This document shows positions 27,568 to 35,823 of a stretch of DNA of 47,695 nt, one piece after another. The stretch is taken from NCBI RefSeq assembly GCF_000685805.1, contig NZ_JMKP01000023.1, positions 1 to 47,695 of the forward strand, read 5' to 3'. The notes under the pieces were generated by a model. That model did not search any database. It had not been told where the DNA came from and worked only from the letters and a program-made list of their open reading frames with translations. The translations under genes and the position numbers were made by a program. Numbering within the stretch: the first letter of the stretch is position 1; every line of letters begins with the position of its first letter. This DNA is from Psychrobacter phenylpyruvicus DSM 7000 = NBRC 102152 (GTDB lineage: Bacteria; Pseudomonadota; Gammaproteobacteria; Pseudomonadales; Moraxellaceae).

Positions 27568-28002
27568 TTAACTATTTTTGCGAATCTGCCAGAGGCTTAT
27601 AAAGTGTCCTATTTGCATTGCAATAAATCCAAATATGACAGCACCAGCAGAAATGGGTTGTATAGTGATAAACACTAGGGCAAAGCCTAACATAACCACA
27701 AACCACTTAATGATCTGACCCAGATACAGTTGGCCTACGATGGCCTGTCTGGCTTGTGCTCCGGTATATCGAAAAGCAAACCAAGCAAAGACACTCTGAG
27801 CAAACCAGTTAATAAAAGCCCCTAATGCTATCCCCTTCGGGATGAGTAGGTTGCTTTTAAGCAAAGTCATGTCTAGTAGCCAAGCTGCAACAATAATGAT
27901 TAATAGACTGCTCGACCTAAGCCGGGCTTGTCGTCTTAACTGCACTCGTTGTAGCTGTTTACGTTCTGACGCTCGTAGGGGCGTATTTGAATGAGTAGTC
28001 AT
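27568..28002 (-). CDS. atpI: ATP synthase subunit I (AtpI-like)
   Basis: 144 residues from the ATG at 28002 (MTTHSNTPLRASER); the open frame begins 6 codons earlier, and neither start has a strong ribosome site. A basic N-terminus (RKQLQRVQLRRQARLR) precedes four hydrophobic segments. This is the layout of AtpI, which helps assemble the c-ring. Weak sequence conservation is normal for this subunit, so the call leans on its position upstream of atpB. The 427-base separation from atpB is unusual. Confidence 0.8.
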   Translation of the reverse strand: MTTHSNTPLRASERKQLQRVQLRRQARLRSSSLLIIIVAAWLLDMTLLKSNLLIPKGIALGAFINWFAQSVFAWFAFRYTGAQARQAIVGQLYLGQIIKWFVVMLGFALVFITIQPISAGAVIFGFIAMQIGHFISLWQIRKNS

Positions 28003-28181
28003 GACTTTTCTATAACACAAAACGCCGACTATTATAATGAGGGCTTAGGGGTAAAGCAAGAAAAAAAAGATTCTTTTGTCAAATACTTTTTTTATGCATA
28101 TCTGTAAGTAATAGTTATTAACTGTATGAGATAAAGTTAACAAGTTATCGAGTACTTACAATAAACCCCCACCCTAGCCAT

Positions 28182-28267
28182 CTACTGATAGCCGGCAATG
28201 ACGAGAAGCCTAAGATAACAGGCGCTTGCCTCGAAGTCTAGCCAACGAGTCGTCATTACTCAGGTAG
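28182..28267. repeat. Imperfect long palindrome between znuA and atpI
   Basis: The outer arms share CTAC, TGA and AATGACGA in mirrored order (28182-28204 with 28251-28267), with an extra 8 bases (TAGCCGGC) on the left. The inside contains a smaller stem, AGGC-GCTT-GCCT. Nineteen bases of the left arm (28186-28204) recur exactly inside the stress-protein gene at 40286-40304. It could be a structured RNA, a repeat element or a terminator remnant. The rest of the gap 28003-28326 shows no gene. Confidence 0.4.
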
Positions 28268-28326
28268 AGGTATTGTAACCAATTTTTTGAGCAGCGGTTA
28301 GTCGAATCAACACTGTTTAGTCAGAT

Positions 28327-29358
28327 TTATTTAACACAGTTGTTGATATCATTCGCCACAGCCATCCAGCCTGAGATAAAGTCTTTTGCATTACTCATGT
28401 CTTCTTGCTGTACGGTGCTGTTAACTGGTTTTAATTTAGCAGTAGCGCCTTTATTGCTGTCAGATTGCAGTACAATACACATGGTGGGCTGTGGACGGTT
28501 TTTATTTAACCAATGAAACTGACTGGCTTTTGGCGGTAGATGATGGTCATGAGTCAATGCCCCTGCCAGCTGCAGGTTCAAAGCAGACTCGATATAACCA
28601 AAAGCATCATGATACGCCCAATAAGGTCGAGTTTTTTGGCTATTTTTTTGTACCTGAGCAACTGCATCGTCCATCTGTTTTGCAAATTGTTTTACATTAG
28701 CAGCATAAACTGCTTTATATTGAGGGTTGGCTCGGCTATAAAGAGAACCTAAAGCACGAGTAATGGCTTTTGCGTTAGCGGGATCTAGCCAGATGTGCGG
28801 ATCTAAGCTTCCTGCAATGGGCTCCCCTTTTACATCACGTAAGGGCAGACGATCGAAAGCCTTAAATCGGAACAAACTAATATTGTTAGGGCTTTTGCCC
28901 ACAGAGTTAACCAAATTTGATTCTAACTGATCTCCAAACCAGACCACATAACGACTGTCTTTGACGGTTTTCATGTCGCTTGGACTAAGGCTACCATGAT
29001 GGCCAACATCCCCTGGTTGTAATAACAGCTTACCAGAGGGTGCCCCTTTGGTAACAGCTTCACTCAGTAGAAACAAAGGGTAATTACTTACCGCAATTTC
29101 AGTCTTGTTACGGATATGCTCTGGAATCACTTTCATTCTGGGTCGTGATTTGTCTGCATAGCCTTGAGGTTCTGTATAAGCTTGACTATGCTGATGATCA
29201 TCATGAGCGTGGTCATGGTGCTCATGGTCACTGTGGTCGTGATGATCTGCAGCACTGGCTAAAGGAGCAGCTGTCATTATTAAAGAGACCGCTAAGCTCC
29301 CTACAAATAGACGTTTAAAGGGCAAAAAACTAGCAGAGATGTGCTTAACTGTGGGCAT
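28327..29358 (-). CDS. znuA: Zinc ABC transporter periplasmic binding protein
   Basis: 343 residues. A signal peptide covers about 1-37 (SLAVSLIMTAAPLASA). It is followed directly by a His/Asp-rich segment (about 38-60, ADHHDHSDHEHHDHAH), the metal-scavenging loop, here at the N-terminus rather than mid-protein as in E. coli ZnuA. The three metal-site His appear in GHHGSLSPSD, DPHIWLDPANA and AYHDAFGY. It captures periplasmic zinc for ZnuB/ZnuC. The gene is divergent from zur-znuC-znuB and behind a Zur-like operator. Confidence 0.93.
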   Translation of the reverse strand: MPTVKHISASFLPFKRLFVGSLAVSLIMTAAPLASAADHHDHSDHEHHDHAHDDHQHSQAYTEPQGYADKSRPRMKVIPEHIRNKTEIAVSNYPLFLLSEAVTKGAPSGKLLLQPGDVGHHGSLSPSDMKTVKDSRYVVWFGDQLESNLVNSVGKSPNNISLFRFKAFDRLPLRDVKGEPIAGSLDPHIWLDPANAKAITRALGSLYSRANPQYKAVYAANVKQFAKQMDDAVAQVQKNSQKTRPYWAYHDAFGYIESALNLQLAGALTHDHHLPPKASQFHWLNKNRPQPTMCIVLQSDSNKGATAKLKPVNSTVQQEDMSNAKDFISGWMAVANDINNCVK

Positions 29359-29416
29359 AATATTCTCAGTTGATGCAATTAAACAAAAGCTTTCTTAAAT
29401 GAAAGGAACGAAATGA

Positions 29417-29445
29417 TTTATAGTAGATATGTTATACTATAACAA
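29417..29445 (-). promoter_or_regulatory. Zur operator overlapping the znuA promoter
   Basis: A perfect 15-base palindrome, TGTTATACTATAACA (29430-29444), closely matches the Zur consensus core (TGTTATANTATAACA). On the minus strand it overlaps a promoter with -35 TTGTTA, 17-base spacer and -10 TATAAA, so zinc-loaded Zur would block znuA. The same site lies 55 bases before zur and may repress it too. Confidence 0.85.
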
Positions 29446-29498
29446 TTTAAATATTAAGACCTTTTTAAAAAAAATAACACCTTAGTTTGAGGTTATCT

Positions 29499-30077
29499 AT
29501 GATTGATGATGCTGTAACCCCCTCTACTGCTTCGACTCAGCCGTGCGAACATCAGGGCGCACACTCACATGATGTTCATAATTTGTCTCCTGAGGAGATT
29601 GAACAACGCCTACAAGCGGCGAAGCAAATCTGTACTGACAAGCAGGCTAGGTTTACCCCTTTACGACGTACTGTGTATCAGCTAATTTTGGAATCGGATA
29701 AACCTCTAGGCGCTTATGACTTAATTCAAAGCCTACAGCAAGACCGCAAAAAGCATGCAGGAGACAAGGCAAAGATGGTAGCCCCTCCAACCATCTATCG
29801 CACTCTTGAGTTTTTATTGGAGCTAGGCTTTATTCATCAGCTGACATCGATCAATGCTTTTGTGCCTTGCTGTCACCCTCGCGATGAGCACAATGCAGTG
29901 TTTTTATTATGTAATGACTGTGAGCGTGTTCAGGAATTTAGTGGCTTACCGGTGCAAGAGATTGTCGGCTATGTCAAAAACGAGGTGGGATTTAAGGTTG
30001 AGCAAAGTGTAATGGAGCTAAAAGGCCTGTGCCAAACTTGCTCACCGGTAGCTTCTCATATCTCAGAGGACGCTTAA
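29499..30077 (+). CDS. zur: Zinc uptake regulator Zur (Fur family)
   Basis: 192 residues from the ATG at 29499 with GAGG 8 bases upstream. The His-rich N-terminus (CEHQGAHSHDVH) may bind metal. The winged helix covers about 40-110 (RFTPLRRTVYQLILESDKP and APPTIYRTLEFLLELGFIHQ). Structural zinc Cys pairs are in LLCNDCERV and GLCQTCSPV, and the regulatory site is near CCHPRDEHNA. Ends 3 bases before znuC, so the two are cotranscribed. Confidence 0.93.
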   Translation: MIDDAVTPSTASTQPCEHQGAHSHDVHNLSPEEIEQRLQAAKQICTDKQARFTPLRRTVYQLILESDKPLGAYDLIQSLQQDRKKHAGDKAKMVAPPTIYRTLEFLLELGFIHQLTSINAFVPCCHPRDEHNAVFLLCNDCERVQEFSGLPVQEIVGYVKNEVGFKVEQSVMELKGLCQTCSPVASHISEDA

Positions 30078-30080
30078 CTC

Positions 30081-31019
30081 ATGCCTATAACCCGCGATAT
30101 CTCCTCAAAGCAAGCCCATCAGATTGACACTGAGTCGACACCGCTAATGACACTTAACCGTGTTGGGTTTGAAGTGAGTGCCCGTGGTCTAAGTAAATCT
30201 GATCTTGCCAGCTTAACAGATACGTCAATTACTGATACTTCAACTACTACAACAAAGCCATCCGGATCTAAATTAAGCGGCTGGCTTAGCGGGGCACGTT
30301 CGGCAAAAACGGCTGAAAAAAGTCCTGCAGACGCTCAGTCTAGAGTGCTATTAAGCGACATTAGCTTACAGATTTTGCCAAACGAAAAAATCAGCGTTAT
30401 CGGCCCCAATGGTGCGGGAAAGTCCACCTTGATGAAGCTTATTCTAGGATTAATCCAGCCTACCTCAGGGCAGATTCACCGTCATGCCAATCTGCAACTA
30501 GGCTATGTACCCCAGAAGTTCACTGTGCCTGCTATTTTGCCCCTACGGGTACAAGATCTATTAGCGCAAACCAAAAAAAGACTCTCCGCAAGTGAACAAG
30601 ATTTTTTATATAAGCGCCTATCAATAGTCCCGTTATTAAAAAAACAAGTGATTCATCTGTCAGGCGGTGAAACCCAGCGTATCTTACTGGCTCGTTCGTT
30701 ATTGTCAAAACCCAACTTACTGATTTTGGACGAGCCTATGCAAGGCTTAGATCCTGAAAGTGAGCGTTGGCTGTATGAATTCATCGACGATTTACCTGAC
30801 TTTTTACAATGTGCCATGGTTGTGGTGTCACACGACTTACATTGGGTGATGCGTGGTAGTCGCCGAGTAATTTGCCTGAATAAACATATCTGCTGTGAAG
30901 GTCAGCCAAGCGATCTTGAAGTATCGCAAGAGTTCAAAAAGCTTTTTGGCCATCAATATGAACAGCCTTATATTCATAAACCGCATGACTGCCAGCATCA
31001 TGGCCCGCATACCCATTAA
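30081..31019 (+). CDS. znuC: Zinc ABC transporter ATP-binding protein, with an N-terminal insertion
   Basis: 312 residues, against about 250 in E. coli. Walker A is GPNGAGKST (108-116), the Q-loop Gln145, the signature LSGGETQR (193-200), Walker B LLILDE (213-218) and the switch His in VVVSHDLHWV. Between the first strand (LNRVGFEVSARGL) and the second (RVLLSDISLQIL) there is an insertion of about 50 residues rich in Thr, Ser and Lys (SLTDTSITDTSTTTTKPSG), where the A-loop normally lies. The C-terminus ends in a His-rich tail (HKPHDCQHHGPHTH) that may sense or bind zinc. It powers ZnuB. Confidence 0.93.
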   Translation: MPITRDISSKQAHQIDTESTPLMTLNRVGFEVSARGLSKSDLASLTDTSITDTSTTTTKPSGSKLSGWLSGARSAKTAEKSPADAQSRVLLSDISLQILPNEKISVIGPNGAGKSTLMKLILGLIQPTSGQIHRHANLQLGYVPQKFTVPAILPLRVQDLLAQTKKRLSASEQDFLYKRLSIVPLLKKQVIHLSGGETQRILLARSLLSKPNLLILDEPMQGLDPESERWLYEFIDDLPDFLQCAMVVVSHDLHWVMRGSRRVICLNKHICCEGQPSDLEVSQEFKKLFGHQYEQPYIHKPHDCQHHGPHTH

Positions 31020-31150
31020 TTAATGCATTGCCTGTTGCCAGAAGTGGGGGCTGTTTTGCTTTAAAAATTAAAATAGTTGCCTGCAAAAATAGTCACCCTC
31101 AATAACAATCGCCTTATTAAAATAACCAATTTTTGTGGAATACCGCTCGT

Positions 31151-31945
31151 ATGCTAGTTGAATGGCTCGATATTATAGCCCCCGCTTGGATTGCCGGCAG
31201 TTTGTTGGCCCTATTATCCGCCCCATTAGGCTGTCTGGTCCTGTGGCGACGAATGTCCTTTTTTGCCGATGCCTTAGCACACGGCACTCTATTTGGGGTG
31301 GCGCTAGCGGCTTTATGGCAACTACCCTTAGGCATAGGTATCGCTTTGGTGAGTGTGATGGTGGTAATCGCTCTAATGCTTTTAGAAGATGAGCGCTTGC
31401 CCAGTGATGCCATATTGGCTGTCGTTTCGGTGTCTATGCTGTGTTTGGGCTTATTAACTTTAACCCATTTGACTCAAATGCAGGCCAACGTCTTAGGTTA
31501 TCTATTTGGTAATCTATTGGAGGTGAGTTGGGGCGATCTGCCTATCTTGTCTGTCTGTGTCGCACTAGGCATTGCTTTTTTAGTTTATATTTGGCGCCAA
31601 CAAGTCATTCTAGCAACGCATAGCGACTTAGCTCAGGTCTCTGGAATAAATGCCACTCGGCAGCGTCTATTTTTTATGGGAATATTGGCAGGATTTTGTG
31701 CTTTGGCGCTGCAGGCTGTTGGCAGCCTATTAATTAGTGGCTTATTGATTTTACCAGCGCTGACTGCCAGACTTTGGGCTCACTCCCCCAAGCAGATGGT
31801 TATTTTTTCGGTTATTTTGGCACAGCTTGCAGTAACTGGTGGAGTTTGGGGCAGTGTTTTATTTGATATCCAAACCGGCTTGGCAATCGTACTGGGCTTA
31901 GCCATGGTGTTTTTTATGGCATTTATTGTGTCCCGAGCCAGTTAG
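31151..31945 (+). CDS. znuB: Zinc ABC transporter permease
   Basis: 264 residues from the ATG at 31151; an upstream in-frame TTG is unlikely. Eight or nine membrane helices. Signature segments are GCLVLWRRMSFFADALAHGT (the family's coupling region) and LQAVGSLLISGLLILPALTARL. It forms the zinc channel with ZnuC. The gap of 131 bases after znuC contains no terminator, so cotranscription is likely. Confidence 0.95.
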   Translation: MLVEWLDIIAPAWIAGSLLALLSAPLGCLVLWRRMSFFADALAHGTLFGVALAALWQLPLGIGIALVSVMVVIALMLLEDERLPSDAILAVVSVSMLCLGLLTLTHLTQMQANVLGYLFGNLLEVSWGDLPILSVCVALGIAFLVYIWRQQVILATHSDLAQVSGINATRQRLFFMGILAGFCALALQAVGSLLISGLLILPALTARLWAHSPKQMVIFSVILAQLAVTGGVWGSVLFDIQTGLAIVLGLAMVFFMAFIVSRAS

Positions 31946-32007
31946 TTAATAGTAGCCCAATGCCCCAACCAAAGCCCCCATATTAACAGTGAATTGAAAG
32001 GTGCGTT

Positions 32008-32868
32008 ATGTCTATTCCTCAAGGCTCTGTCGATCTCATAAACTATCCTCCGACCCAGATAACCACCGAGGATGGGGTGGTTAATATTCTACAGTTGACC
32101 GATCCGCACCTATATTTAGATCCTAATACCCAAACAGCTGGTATCAATAACTATCAGAGTTTTACTGCTTGTCTGCAGCAGGCGCTCAATGAAGATATTC
32201 GCTGTGACCTAATTCTATTGAGCGGGGATTTGGTGAACGAGGTTAAGCCTGAGATTTACCAAAAGATTTATCAATTACTAGCACAGACCGGCATAGCCTT
32301 TGTTTGCATAGCAGGTAATCACGATGTCACCGACGAGTTAGATACCCATCTGCCTTTCTCTCAACGCCGATTTGTACCCCATAAGCCAAATCCTATGCTA
32401 CTATCAAATCACTGCCTTGTTTTGAATGAGTGGCGCTTACTATTAATAGACAGTAGTGTTCCTGGCAAAATTTACGGAGCTGTGGGTAACAAAAACCTAA
32501 ACTGGCTAGCGCAAAACTTAGCAAATAGTCATCATCCTGTCATAATTGCCATGCATCATCACGTGCTACCGATGGACTCCACTTGGATTGATCAGCACAT
32601 CGCCCAAGATGCTGAAGCTTTTTGGCAACTGGTTGACAATCATTCCACAGTGAAAGCGGTAGTGAGCGGCCATGTACATCAAAACTTTGAATCTCAAAGA
32701 GCCGGAGTTAAAGTGTACGCTACCCCCTCTACCTGTTATCAATTTAAGCCAAAGTCTGATGATTTTGCTATTGATGACCAGGCAGTACCCGGCTACCGCT
32801 GGTTAAGCTTAGATAAACAAGGCACTATAAAAAGCTGGATAACCAGACTAGCAAATAAAAACGCTTAA
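32008..32868 (+). CDS. cpdA: 3',5'-cyclic AMP phosphodiesterase (CpdA-like metallophosphoesterase)
   Basis: 286 residues. The dinuclear metal site is complete: LTDPHLYLD (D-x-H), LLSGDLVNE (GD), IAGNHDVTD (GNHD), IAMHHHVLPMDS (H) and VVSGHVHQNF (GH-x-H). The DPHL and the HHHV/LPMDS spacing match CpdA/Icc, which hydrolyses cAMP. It sits between znuB and dksA. A general metallophosphoesterase of another specificity cannot be excluded. Ribosome site GAAAGG precedes the ATG. Confidence 0.85.
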   Translation: MSIPQGSVDLINYPPTQITTEDGVVNILQLTDPHLYLDPNTQTAGINNYQSFTACLQQALNEDIRCDLILLSGDLVNEVKPEIYQKIYQLLAQTGIAFVCIAGNHDVTDELDTHLPFSQRRFVPHKPNPMLLSNHCLVLNEWRLLLIDSSVPGKIYGAVGNKNLNWLAQNLANSHHPVIIAMHHHVLPMDSTWIDQHIAQDAEAFWQLVDNHSTVKAVVSGHVHQNFESQRAGVKVYATPSTCYQFKPKSDDFAIDDQAVPGYRWLSLDKQGTIKSWITRLANKNA

Positions 32869-33009
32869 AGCGGAGTCTAATTGCCTACAGGCTATTGATA
32901 AAACAGGAACAAGACCTTATATAATACTTCTCGCAATAACAAAAAAAATATGATATAAGAGTCAATTATTTAATTTGGCACCCCCTACTAATGGATATAG
33001 GAAATTGTC

Positions 33010-33447
33010 ATGAGTCAAAATGCTATTGACGACCTAACAAATTTTAAGCCGTACGAAGTTGGCACAGATGAAGAATATATGTCTGATGCGCAACTTGCTC
33101 ATTTTGAGAATATTCTTAAAGCATGGAAGCTACAGTTGGCAGGTGATGCTGAAAGCACTAAGACTTACATTCAAGATGAGTCTTCTGCTCTATCAGACAC
33201 CAACGATAGAGCCACGCAAGAAGAAGAGTTTGCTCTAGCGCTGCGTACTCGTGATCGCGAGCGTAAGTTAATTCGCAAAATCGATAAGTCGTTGGCTGAG
33301 ATCAGTAACGGCGATTATGGCTTTTGTGAAACTTGTGGCGTTGAGATTGGTTTGCGTCGTTTGGAAGCCCGTCCTACTGCCACTCAGTGTATCGATTGCA
33401 AAACGCTAGCAGAAATTAAAGAGCGTCAAAACTGGGGCCACTCATAA
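33010..33447 (+). CDS. dksA: RNA polymerase-binding transcription factor DksA
   Basis: 145 residues, similar to E. coli (151). The long coiled-coil hairpin runs from about 20 to 100, with the tip Asp residues in SSALSDTNDRATQEEEFAL. The zinc finger follows as CETCGVEIGLRRLEARPTA and CIDCKT (C-x2-C-x17-C-x2-C). It works with ppGpp on RNA polymerase in the stringent response. gluQ follows 43 bases on, as in E. coli. Confidence 0.97.
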   Translation: MSQNAIDDLTNFKPYEVGTDEEYMSDAQLAHFENILKAWKLQLAGDAESTKTYIQDESSALSDTNDRATQEEEFALALRTRDRERKLIRKIDKSLAEISNGDYGFCETCGVEIGLRRLEARPTATQCIDCKTLAEIKERQNWGHS

Positions 33448-33490
33448 GTTTCTATCAGTTATCAGTAACTGTTAGCAACTGCCTCTGTCT

Positions 33491-34450
33491 ATGACGATGT
33501 CTAACAATAAACGGCCCACTGCCTGTCCTATTTATAGGCCAGCCGTGGGCCGTTTTGCTCCCTCACCCACTGGCGCCTTACATCTTGGCTCACTGACCAC
33601 AGCCATTGCCAGCTATTGTCACATCAAATCCCTCAATGGAAGCTGGCTACTGCGTATTGAAGATACTGACTCTCAACGCTGTAGTGCCAAATTCAGCGAA
33701 CAAATTCTAATAGACTTAGACAATTTAGGCCTGCACTGGGATGGCGAGGTTTGGTATCAAGCCGAGCGTAAAGCTATCTATAATGAGCTATTGTATGAGC
33801 AGCTATTACCCTATGTGTATGGTTGCCGCTGCTCGCGCAAAGACTTAGCTGACTATGAAATATACCCTAGGTTTTGTTTGCCAGACCCTAAGGATGCAGC
33901 TCACGAGTCCAATAAACTGTACCAAAATCAAAAAATACAGTATTTAACGGAAAAAAAAGTAAGAATTCAATTGCCCAATCAAAGCATAGGATTTATAGAC
34001 GGTATTCAGGGCATACAGTGGTCCAATCCCCAGCAAAGCTTAGGAGATGTGGTATTACGCCGGGCAGATGGCACCATTAATTATTTCTTGGCAGCCAGTA
34101 TTGATGATGGTCTCCAAGGCATTACCCATGTCATGCGTGGTTTAGATATTTTGCCCTTAACCACTGCACAGATCTCTATTATGCGTTATCTAAACTTGCC
34201 TGCTGTTGAACACTGGTATCACCTTCCTTTGGTAGAAAATCACTGCGGTCAAAAGTTGTCAAAGCAAAACCTAGCCACCCCCATTGATACCCTTAGCTTG
34301 CCGAAGTGCCAAAATCTGATCCAAAAGGCGCTAACCTTGCTCAAACAGCCGGCAGTAGAGCTAGATAAGCCAGAGGTTATGCTACAACAAGCCGTCGCAC
34401 AGTGGCGCTTAGATCCCTTACAGCATCAAAGTGTGCTAGGCAAAGTATAG
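33491..34450 (+). CDS. gluQ: Glutamyl-Q tRNA(Asp) synthetase
   Basis: 319 residues; a shortened glutamyl-tRNA synthetase that attaches Glu to queuosine34 of tRNA-Asp. The start VGRFAPSPTGALHLGSLTTA carries the HIGH-type motif HLGS. Zinc ligands appear in YGCRCSRKDL with Tyr and Cys downstream (IYPRFC). The KMSKS-type loop is QKLSKQN. The anticodon-binding domain of GluRS is missing, as expected. Located after dksA, as in many gammaproteobacteria. ATG choice between 33491 and 33497 is uncertain. Confidence 0.93.
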   Translation: MTMSNNKRPTACPIYRPAVGRFAPSPTGALHLGSLTTAIASYCHIKSLNGSWLLRIEDTDSQRCSAKFSEQILIDLDNLGLHWDGEVWYQAERKAIYNELLYEQLLPYVYGCRCSRKDLADYEIYPRFCLPDPKDAAHESNKLYQNQKIQYLTEKKVRIQLPNQSIGFIDGIQGIQWSNPQQSLGDVVLRRADGTINYFLAASIDDGLQGITHVMRGLDILPLTTAQISIMRYLNLPAVEHWYHLPLVENHCGQKLSKQNLATPIDTLSLPKCQNLIQKALTLLKQPAVELDKPEVMLQQAVAQWRLDPLQHQSVLGKV

Positions 34451-34491
34451 CCTGCATATAGACCTAACCCATCAAACAAAGCACAAATAAC

Positions 34492-34522
34492 AAGGCCGTA
34501 TAAAGATTTATACGGCCTTTTT
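34492..34522 (+). terminator. Terminator after gluQ
   Basis: AAGGCCGTATA and TATACGGCCTT form an 11-base stem with a 6-base loop followed by Ts. It lies between the convergent gluQ and ftsW genes. Confidence 0.85.
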
Positions 34523-34547
34523 CTAACTTGGTGATTGCCTCATCAGG

Positions 34548-35756
34548 CTAGTAATGACGACATTGAGCCGTTGGTATTTGTGAGGTTTTCTTATGGATAT
34601 TTAATAAAATACCGACCATGATTAAGCTAATCAACATAGAGGAGCCCCCATAACTAAAGAAAGGTAGGGTCAACCCTTTAGTAGGCATTAATCCCATATT
34701 CATACCAGCGTTAATAACGCCTTGGCCAATGAAGATTACCGCGAAACCAAAGGCAGTATAACTCAAGCGCATTTGGCGGTTTTTTAGGGCTATATAACTA
34801 ATACGCATGGCGCTAGCAACCACCAAAGCTTCTAAAGCCAATATGGTAATGACGCCTACGAAACCCAACTCTTCAGCAGTAATAGCCAATAAAAAGTCAG
34901 TATGAGCTTCGGGTAAATGGGCCAGCTTCTGCACGCTTTCGCCATAACCCACACCGGTCATTTCACCGCGGCCAAAAGCAATTAAGCTGCGAGCTAACTG
35001 ATAGTCAGAGCCCTGAATGTCATCAAAAGGATCTAAAAAAGAGGTAGCACGGGTCATACGATATTCTTGGAACATTACCGCATAAGCTGCTCCCACTAAG
35101 CCGAACAATAGTAAGAACCCAGACTGACTCCAAGGCGCGCCGGCCACAAAAAATATAGCCAAAATGACCCCGATAATGATAACTAGTGATCCAAAGTCAG
35201 GCTGGGATAAAAACAGGCCAACCAATACCGTCACCAAGGCACCCATTCGGAAGATCCCCCCGTAACCATGGCGCACCTCTGTCCCTCGGCGTACCACAAA
35301 GTCAGCGGTAAACATCACCATTACAAGCTTAGCCAGCTCCGCTACTTGGAAGTTAAAGGGGCCAATCTCAATCCAACGTTTCGAGCCATTAATAGCGTCT
35401 CCAAACAGCAGCGTAGCTAACAGCAATGCGATAACTATCAGCAATGCAGAGACCAAAGTGAACATATCATAGAGCCACAAAAGGCGCACTTTATAAGCCA
35501 TAAACCCAGCTATCAGACCCAAGCCCATATACATTAATTGATGCTCAAAGAAGTAAAGCTGTTTAATGTCATGCATATTGGCAAAGGGAATAGAGGCTGA
35601 GGCCACCATGATAAGGCTTAACACCATCAGACAGCTGACGCTGGTTATCAGCACACTTCCTGCTGACGGCATTGAAAGTACGCCGGTACTATTTTGCTTA
35701 CGTTTGGACAGAGCGTTTGGGGTGTATCCAGATGCATTAGCAGTATCTTTTGCCAT
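34548..35756 (-). CDS. ftsW: Septal peptidoglycan polymerase FtsW (SEDS family)
   Basis: 402 residues with about ten membrane helices after a cytoplasmic N-terminus of 35 residues. SEDS signature segments are QPDFGSLVIIIGV, KLAHLPEAHTDFLLAITAEE and PTKGLTLPFFSYGGSSML. It polymerises glycan strands at the septum with PBP3. It follows murD by 67 bases on the same strand. Confidence 0.95.
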   Translation of the reverse strand: MAKDTANASGYTPNALSKRKQNSTGVLSMPSAGSVLITSVSCLMVLSLIMVASASIPFANMHDIKQLYFFEHQLMYMGLGLIAGFMAYKVRLLWLYDMFTLVSALLIVIALLLATLLFGDAINGSKRWIEIGPFNFQVAELAKLVMVMFTADFVVRRGTEVRHGYGGIFRMGALVTVLVGLFLSQPDFGSLVIIIGVILAIFFVAGAPWSQSGFLLLFGLVGAAYAVMFQEYRMTRATSFLDPFDDIQGSDYQLARSLIAFGRGEMTGVGYGESVQKLAHLPEAHTDFLLAITAEELGFVGVITILALEALVVASAMRISYIALKNRQMRLSYTAFGFAVIFIGQGVINAGMNMGLMPTKGLTLPFFSYGGSSMLISLIMVGILLNIHKKTSQIPTAQCRHY

Positions 35757-35823
35757 AGGGTATCAACTGTACTTAAAACTATTTTTTAATAATTTTGGTT
35801 AATAAAATAAATAACAGACCAAA

